Assembly (NCBI RefSeq): GCF_018343695.1
Contig: NZ_JAGYPJ010000001.1
Location: 3,881,744-3,945,743, forward strand
From: Lederbergia citrisecunda
Lineage (GTDB): Bacteria > Bacillota > Bacilli > Bacillales > Bacillaceae_C
DNA: 64,000 bases
Reading direction: 5' to 3'
Numbering within the stretch: the stretch's first letter is position 1; each line of letters opens with the position of its first letter. The notes below the pieces were generated by a model that was not told the DNA's origin, searched no databases, and worked only from the letters and a program-made list of their open reading frames with translations. Positions 62,461 to 64,000 of this stretch are shown here, one piece after another. A program made the translations under genes and the position numbers.

Positions 62461-62515
62461 TTGACATTCAAACAACCTGTAACTATAATGATTACATGTA
62501 ACTAAAGTGGTTACA
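62461..62515 (+). promoter_or_regulatory. ywnB promoter with two tandem operators
   Basis: TTGACA (62461-62466), 17 bp, TATAAT (62484-62489). Two adjacent 19-bp sites overlap and follow the -10: TGTAACTATAATGATTACA (62478-62496) and TGTAACTAAAGTGGTTACA (62497-62515). Bound repressor would block the promoter. Confidence 0.8.
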
Positions 62516-62554
62516 AATAGTTTAATCAAAATAATATGTATGGAGGTATAGGAA

Positions 62555-63196
62555 ATGAAGATTGGAATTATTGGTGCATCTGGTAAGGCGGGAAACCTTA
62601 TTCTCAATGAAGCTGTTGAAAGAGGGCATCATGTGACGGCAATTGTTAGAGATGCGACGAAGATTCAAAACAAACAAGTTGCGGTTGTAGAAAAAAACAT
62701 TTTTGACATAAAAGCAGAAGATATAAAGGAATATGACGTAGTTGTAAATGCGTTTAATGCTGCTCCAGGCCAAGAACATCAGCATGTAGAGGCTGGTAGT
62801 ATATTAATTAAAGCACTTAAAGATGCTCCACAGACTAGGTTGATAGTCGTAGGTGGGGCAGGAAGTCTTTTTGTAGATGAAGCAAAAACATTACGTGTAT
62901 TTGAAACCCCGGATTTTCCTGAATCCTATCTCCCAACTGCTTCAAATATGGGAAAAAACCTTGAAGAACTACAAAATACAAGCGGGATTCAATGGACCTA
63001 CATTAGCCCGGCAGGATTCTTTGATCCAGAAGGTAAACGTACAGGTTCTTATCAAATTGGAAAAGACCAATTGATCTTGAATACAAAAGGTGAAAGCTAT
63101 ATTAGCTATCCAGATTATGCGATTGCCGTTATAGATGAAATTGAAAAACCACAGCATATAAACGAACGCTTTTCAGTAGTAGCTGAAAAGGAATAA
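62555..63196 (+). CDS. ywnB: NAD(P)H-binding short-chain reductase-like protein, YwnB-like
   Basis: 213 aa, ATG 62555 after TGGAGG. Rossmann start MKIGIIGASGKAGNLILNEA, then AIVRDATKIQN, LIVVGGAGSLFVDE and TYISPAGFFDPEG, as in the atypical short-chain dehydrogenase (NmrA-like) family. It is divergent from ywnA and has operators on its promoter. Substrate unknown; oxidative or electrophile stress is a guess. Confidence 0.88.
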   Translation: MKIGIIGASGKAGNLILNEAVERGHHVTAIVRDATKIQNKQVAVVEKNIFDIKAEDIKEYDVVVNAFNAAPGQEHQHVEAGSILIKALKDAPQTRLIVVGGAGSLFVDEAKTLRVFETPDFPESYLPTASNMGKNLEELQNTSGIQWTYISPAGFFDPEGKRTGSYQIGKDQLILNTKGESYISYPDYAIAVIDEIEKPQHINERFSVVAEKE

Positions 63197-63203
63197 TATT
63201 AAA

Positions 63204-63247
63204 AGGTGAACAGCCCCCTATTTAAAATCATTAGAGGCTGTTCACCT
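63204..63247 (+). terminator. Hairpin after ywnB
   Basis: AGGTGAACAGCC and GGCTGTTCACCT form a perfect 12-bp stem. No T run, so termination is probable but not certain. Confidence 0.55.
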
Positions 63248-63431
63248 AATTAAATTACTGTAACATTGCTAAGATCAGCCTTAGCCCCTTGTAAAAGTTC
63301 TTGCTAATTTATCCGTAGTAATAATTGAAGCCATAAGTTAGATTGAGGATTTAATATATTTTCCAAATGAAGGAAATCCCATCCTCTTAATAGAACCTAT
63401 CATTATAGGGAAATATAAAGGGGATTATGGG

Positions 63432-64000
63432 ATGAAAAAGGTGAATAAAAAACCTACTATTTTAATATTAGGTACATTTCATATGGCACCAAGCTCTGAC
63501 TTGTTTCAGTCTAAATTAGACGATTTTTTGACTTTAAAAAAACAACAGGAAATTCGAGAAGTCGTGGAACGTTTTAAACAATATAAGCCTAATAAATTAG
63601 CAGTGGAAAGAGTGACAAAAAGGGACCACGAACTAAATGAGGAGTTCAGAAGATATAAAAATGGAGACTTTGAACTACAAGTAAATGAAATTTACCAGCT
63701 TGGATTTCGAATTGCGGATGAACTGAATCATGAAAAAGTATATGCCATAGATTGGATGGAACAAGGTGCAGGAACGAGAAGTGCAGGAGAAGTGTATGAA
63801 TGGGCTAAAGAAAATCAGCCAGATTTATCACAATCTATTTATGGATGGCTGGAAGCAGCGAGTCAAGGTGAAACGCAAGGTGTTGCACCTACCATCCTAG
63901 ATCTATATCGAGGATGCAATGACCCTATTGAGATAAAGAAACATCATGAAATGTATATTAATATGGCTCGTATTGGAGATATTGATCACTATGTTGGAAT
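63432..64000 (+). CDS. DUF5694-like protein, N-terminal part (runs off window end)
   Basis: 189 codons are open from ATG 63432, which follows AAAGGGG. LILGTFHMAPSSDLF with KLAVERVTKRDHELNEEF is the TraB/DUF5694-like pattern (T-F-H and E-R). The rest continues helical. Members are small proteins of unknown function. The C terminus is outside. Confidence 0.75.
   Translation, partial: MKKVNKKPTILILGTFHMAPSSDLFQSKLDDFLTLKKQQEIREVVERFKQYKPNKLAVERVTKRDHELNEEFRRYKNGDFELQVNEIYQLGFRIADELNHEKVYAIDWMEQGAGTRSAGEVYEWAKENQPDLSQSIYGWLEAASQGETQGVAPTILDLYRGCNDPIEIKKHHEMYINMARIGDIDHYVG

Noticed and set aside
1-64000. CRISPR array, rRNA, tRNA or prophage
   Set aside because: No regularly spaced repeats, tRNA-like cloverleaf ends, rRNA-like stretches or phage structural genes were seen. 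Weak tRNA-like folds could be missed by eye.

Overview
The window is low-GC DNA with strong Shine-Dalgarno sites, frequent GTG/TTG starts and many U-tailed hairpin terminators. Homologues typical of Bacillus are spread along it: MhqR, BmrR/Bmr, YwnA/YwnB, AadK, YjcZ-type sporulation peptides and T-box controlled aminoacyl-tRNA synthetases. It is best read as chromosome of a spore-forming Bacillaceae (Bacillus sensu lato). No rRNA, tRNA, CRISPR array or prophage was recognised. All identifications come from reading the translated sequence and from remembered family features, not from a search.

Layout. 1-9.5 kb: 5' part of a MutS2-like gene behind a long attenuator-type leader (minus strand), an XRE membrane regulator, an orphan membrane protein, an MhqR quinone-stress cluster with a perfect operator, an ArsR-rhodanese/MFS pair and an SRPBCC protein. 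9.5-11.1 kb: IS256-family element, copy 1, with an 8-bp target duplication. 11.1-24.8 kb: GNAT, DapA-like protein, long-form IleRS with T-box, Lrp/YkvI-type transporter/ureohydrolase cluster, a degenerate DHODH-like domain fused to a membrane domain, an AAA ATPase, an Hsp33-like gene with a frameshifted TipAS-type MerR gene, and a broken DinB gene. 25.2-28.8 kb: identical IS256 copy 2 splitting bmr, followed by bmrR. 28.9-36.5 kb: LOG protein, MazG-like protein, secreted GH76 enzyme with a perfect cre site, O-methyltransferase, DinB, PhzF, and an archaeal-type AspRS behind a T-box and an Asp/Asn-rich small ORF. 36.6-45.8 kb: secreted 5'-nucleotidase, PssA, WrbA with a decayed partial copy, glutathione peroxidase, a stretch of decayed genes, small membrane proteins, GNAT and MerR. 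45.8-54.6 kb: ABC-F gene with uORF/attenuator leader, CD3324-type regulator, an IS3-family element sitting inside a terminator hairpin, PRPP synthetase, AadK-like nucleotidyltransferase and a chemoreceptor. 54.7-64 kb: CDF transporter, sporulation/coat-like small genes, a two-component system, small membrane proteins, VOC, DUF2277, the ywnA/ywnB pair, and the start of a DUF5694-like gene.

How it works together. The window is accessory-rich and devoted mostly to stress sensing (quinones, cationic drugs, redox, translation inhibitors) and small-molecule chemistry. RNA-level control is prominent: two T-boxes with readable specifier codons (ATC, GAC), and two leader-ORF plus terminator arrangements. 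Decay is also visible: several genes are broken by single-base indels, one by IS256, and partial gene copies remain next to intact ones. Some single-base indels in homopolymers could be sequencing errors.
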